Shown piece by piece: positions 62,378-64,000 of a stretch of DNA of 64,000 nt. The stretch comes from Brenneria izadpanahii (GTDB lineage Bacteria > Pseudomonadota > Gammaproteobacteria > Enterobacterales > Enterobacteriaceae): contig NZ_CP050854.1 of NCBI RefSeq assembly GCF_017569925.1, forward strand, positions 2,356,001-2,420,000, read 5' to 3'. Numbering within the stretch: position 1 is the first letter of the stretch; each line of letters starts with the position of its first letter. A program made the translations under genes and the position numbers. The notes below the pieces were generated by a model. It searched no databases, was not told where the DNA came from, and saw only the letters and a list, made by a program, of their open reading frames with translations.

Positions 62378-63775
62378 ATGACAACCACGCGTAGTGAAAA
62401 AGATTCGATGGGGCCGATTGACGTTCCTGCCGATCGCTTATGGGGGGCGCAGACGCAGCGTTCGCTTGAGCACTTCCGTATTTCCGAAGAAAAAATGCCG
62501 CGGGCATTGATTTACGCGCTGGCGCAGACAAAACGCGCGGCGGCTAGCGTCAATATGGATTTGAAATTACTGCCCGAAAATAAAGGAAACGCCATTGTGC
62601 AGGCGGCGGATGAAGTGCTGGCGGGCAAACTTGCCGGCGAATTCCCGTTGGCCATCTGGCAAACCGGTTCCGGCACGCAAAGCAATATGAATATGAACGA
62701 GGTGCTGGCGAACCGCGCCAGTGAACTGTTGGGCGGGGAACGAGGAAACAACCGTCTGGTCCATCCCAATGATGATGTTAATAAAAGCCAAAGCTCCAAC
62801 GATGTTTTCCCCACGGCAATGCATGTTGCGGCCGTGCTGGCGATTAACGAACATCTAATCCCCGAACTGACGTCGTTGCAGCGTACGCTCGCGGCGAAAG
62901 CCGAACAGTTCAAAGATATCGTAAAAATCGGACGTACCCACCTGCAGGATGCGACGCCATTAACGCTGGGACAGGAAATTTCCGGCTGGGCGGCCATGCT
63001 GCAACATAACCTGAAGCATATTGAAAACAGCGTACCGCATTTGTGCGAACTGGCGCTGGGTGGAACGGCGGTCGGCACCGGGTTAAACACGCATCCCGAG
63101 TATGCGGTGCGGGTCGCCGCCGAACTGGCTAAGCTAACCGGACAGCCATTCGTCACCGCGCCGAATAAATTTGAATCATTAGGCACCTGCGATGCGTTGG
63201 TTCACGGGCATGGCGCACTGAAAGGATTGGCCGCCTCATTAATGAAAATCGCCAATGACGTTCGCTGGCTGGCTTCCGGTCCGCGCTGCGGCATCGGCGA
63301 ACTGAGTATTCCTGAAAATGAACCCGGCAGTTCCATTATGCCCGGTAAAGTCAATCCTACGCAGTGCGAAGCCATGACGATGTTGTGCTGCCAGGTGATG
63401 GGGAATGACGTTGCGGTTAATATGGGCGGCGCATCGGGTAACTTTGAACTGAATGTTTATCGTCCTATGGTGATTCATAATTTCCTGCAATCCATTCGTC
63501 TTCTGGCCGACGGAATGAAGAGCTTTAATGAGCATTGCGCGGTTGGCATTGAGCCGAATCGTGAGCGTATCGATCAACTGCTGAATGAATCGCTCATGCT
63601 GGTGACGGCGCTTAATACTCATATCGGTTACGACAAAGCCGCTGAAATCGCTAAAAAAGCGCATAAAGAGGGGCTGACGTTAAAAGCTTCGGCGCTGAAG
63701 CTGGGCTATCTTACCGGAGAGCAGTTTGATGAGTGGGTGCGGCCGCAGGATATGGTCGGCAGTCTGAAAAACTAA
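62378..63775 (+). CDS. fumC: Class II fumarate hydratase FumC
   Basis: Iron-free fumarase of the TCA cycle, used under oxidative stress. It has 465 residues (E. coli 467). It begins [29 protein letters not shown]. Active-site motifs are [46 protein letters not shown] and the family signature [25 protein letters not shown] lies upstream. A hairpin follows. Confidence 0.98.
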   Translation: MTTTRSEKDSMGPIDVPADRLWGAQTQRSLEHFRISEEKMPRALIYALAQTKRAAASVNMDLKLLPENKGNAIVQAADEVLAGKLAGEFPLAIWQTGSGTQSNMNMNEVLANRASELLGGERGNNRLVHPNDDVNKSQSSNDVFPTAMHVAAVLAINEHLIPELTSLQRTLAAKAEQFKDIVKIGRTHLQDATPLTLGQEISGWAAMLQHNLKHIENSVPHLCELALGGTAVGTGLNTHPEYAVRVAAELAKLTGQPFVTAPNKFESLGTCDALVHGHGALKGLAASLMKIANDVRWLASGPRCGIGELSIPENEPGSSIMPGKVNPTQCEAMTMLCCQVMGNDVAVNMGGASGNFELNVYRPMVIHNFLQSIRLLADGMKSFNEHCAVGIEPNRERIDQLLNESLMLVTALNTHIGYDKAAEIAKKAHKEGLTLKASALKLGYLTGEQFDEWVRPQDMVGSLKN

Positions 63776-63789
63776 TTAGTCTCTGTCTC

Positions 63790-63815
63790 GCCTGCCGGTA
63801 TTATTGCCGGCAGGC
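63790..63815 (+). terminator. Hairpin after fumC
   Basis: GCCTGCCGG and CCGGCAGGC form a perfect 9-bp stem with an 8-nt loop, 15 nt after the fumC stop. No T run follows. Confidence 0.6.
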
Positions 63816-63817
63816 AT

Positions 63818-63836
63818 AGAAATAATAATCATTATT
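63818..63836. promoter_or_regulatory. Fur-box-like sequence at right edge
   Basis: AGAAATAATAATCATTATT aligns with the Fur consensus GATAATGATAATCATTATC at 14 of 19 positions. It lies in the non-coding region after fumC, facing the window edge. Confidence 0.5.
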
Positions 63837-63902
63837 GTAATCATTGGTATTTTGCAATTGGGCGATTCAACCTGCGCAAGGCGGGATGCCGGAGGGATCA
63901 CG

Positions 63903-64000
63903 ATGAGCATAGGCAGGGTGACTGGGCTGCTAGTTTGATGCATGACGAGGAGCGTCATCAATCGTCGGTATAGGGGTTGAGGTCAAACGTGCAAAAAACA
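63903..64000 (+). other. Possible short leader frames and gene start at window edge
   Basis: An 11-codon frame (63903-63938) behind GGAGG overlaps (TGATG) a second 11-codon frame. GAGG then precedes a GTG at 63989 opening a frame that runs off the window. A Fur-regulated gene may start here; the product cannot be identified. Confidence 0.3.

Overview
The window is a 64 kb chromosomal segment of a gamma-proteobacterium of the order Enterobacterales. Most genes occur in the same order as the E. coli adhE-opp-cls-tonB-yci-trp-topA-cysB region and the nth-rsx region. Several features differ from E. coli and fit the soft-rot/tree-pathogen branch (Pectobacteriaceae: Pectobacterium, Dickeya, Brenneria, Lonsdalea): separate trpG and trpD, a tandem oppA pair, a chemoreceptor next to yciI, and an arabinose cluster placed beside rsx. 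The genus is an inference; no rRNA or other decisive marker is present. No prophage, CRISPR array, tRNA, rRNA or intact insertion sequence was found.

Layout. 1-3.2 kb: adhE (fermentative aldehyde/alcohol dehydrogenase) with its terminator. 3.7-4.4 kb: ychE. 5.0-12.3 kb: the oligopeptide uptake operon oppA-oppA-oppB-oppC-oppD-oppF, in which oppC is broken by a one-base deficit in a run of seven G. 12.4-16.4 kb: yciU, clsA, yciY and a methyl-accepting chemotaxis protein. 16.5-20.5 kb: yciI, tonB, yciA, yciB, yciC and a CxxCxxCC metal-binding protein. 20.8-21.5 kb: ompW behind a perfect FNR-type site. 21.5-28.4 kb: the complete tryptophan operon trpL-E-G-D-C(F)-B-A on the minus strand, with a near-E. 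coli TrpR operator/promoter, a leader peptide with tandem Trp codons and a transcription attenuator. 28.5-34.5 kb: rnm, yciO, rluB, btuR, yciK, sohB, yciN. 35-39 kb: topA and cysB. 39.1-45.5 kb: nth and the overlapping rsxABCDGE genes of the SoxR-reducing/Rnf-type electron-transfer complex, with cnu upstream. 46.3-54.7 kb: L-arabinose genes araBA (minus) and araFGH-araC (plus) around a shared control region. 54.7-59.2 kb: ydgJ, yfeH, add and an arsenic-resistance/bile-acid-symporter-type permease. 59.3-63.8 kb: ydgA, manA and fumC, then a Fur-box-like sequence at the right edge.

How the parts work together. Opp imports peptides across the inner membrane. TonB energises outer-membrane receptors, possibly under Fur control. 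The trp operon makes tryptophan from chorismate and is controlled by both repression and attenuation. RsxABCDGE passes electrons to SoxR and is co-transcribed with nth. The ara genes import L-arabinose (AraFGH) and convert it to L-ribulose-5-phosphate (AraA, AraB), but araD for the next step is not in the window.

Most of the window is conserved core genome. Points deserving a second look: the oppC frameshift, which falls on a correctly phased G_GGG_GGG heptamer; an 87-nt insertion-like spacer between trpC(F) and trpB; a 24-residue in-frame insertion near the N-terminus of RsxC; a possible insertion-sequence end used as the cysB terminator; a LacI-family-type palindrome before araF; and a Fur-like box ahead of an unseen gene at the right end.
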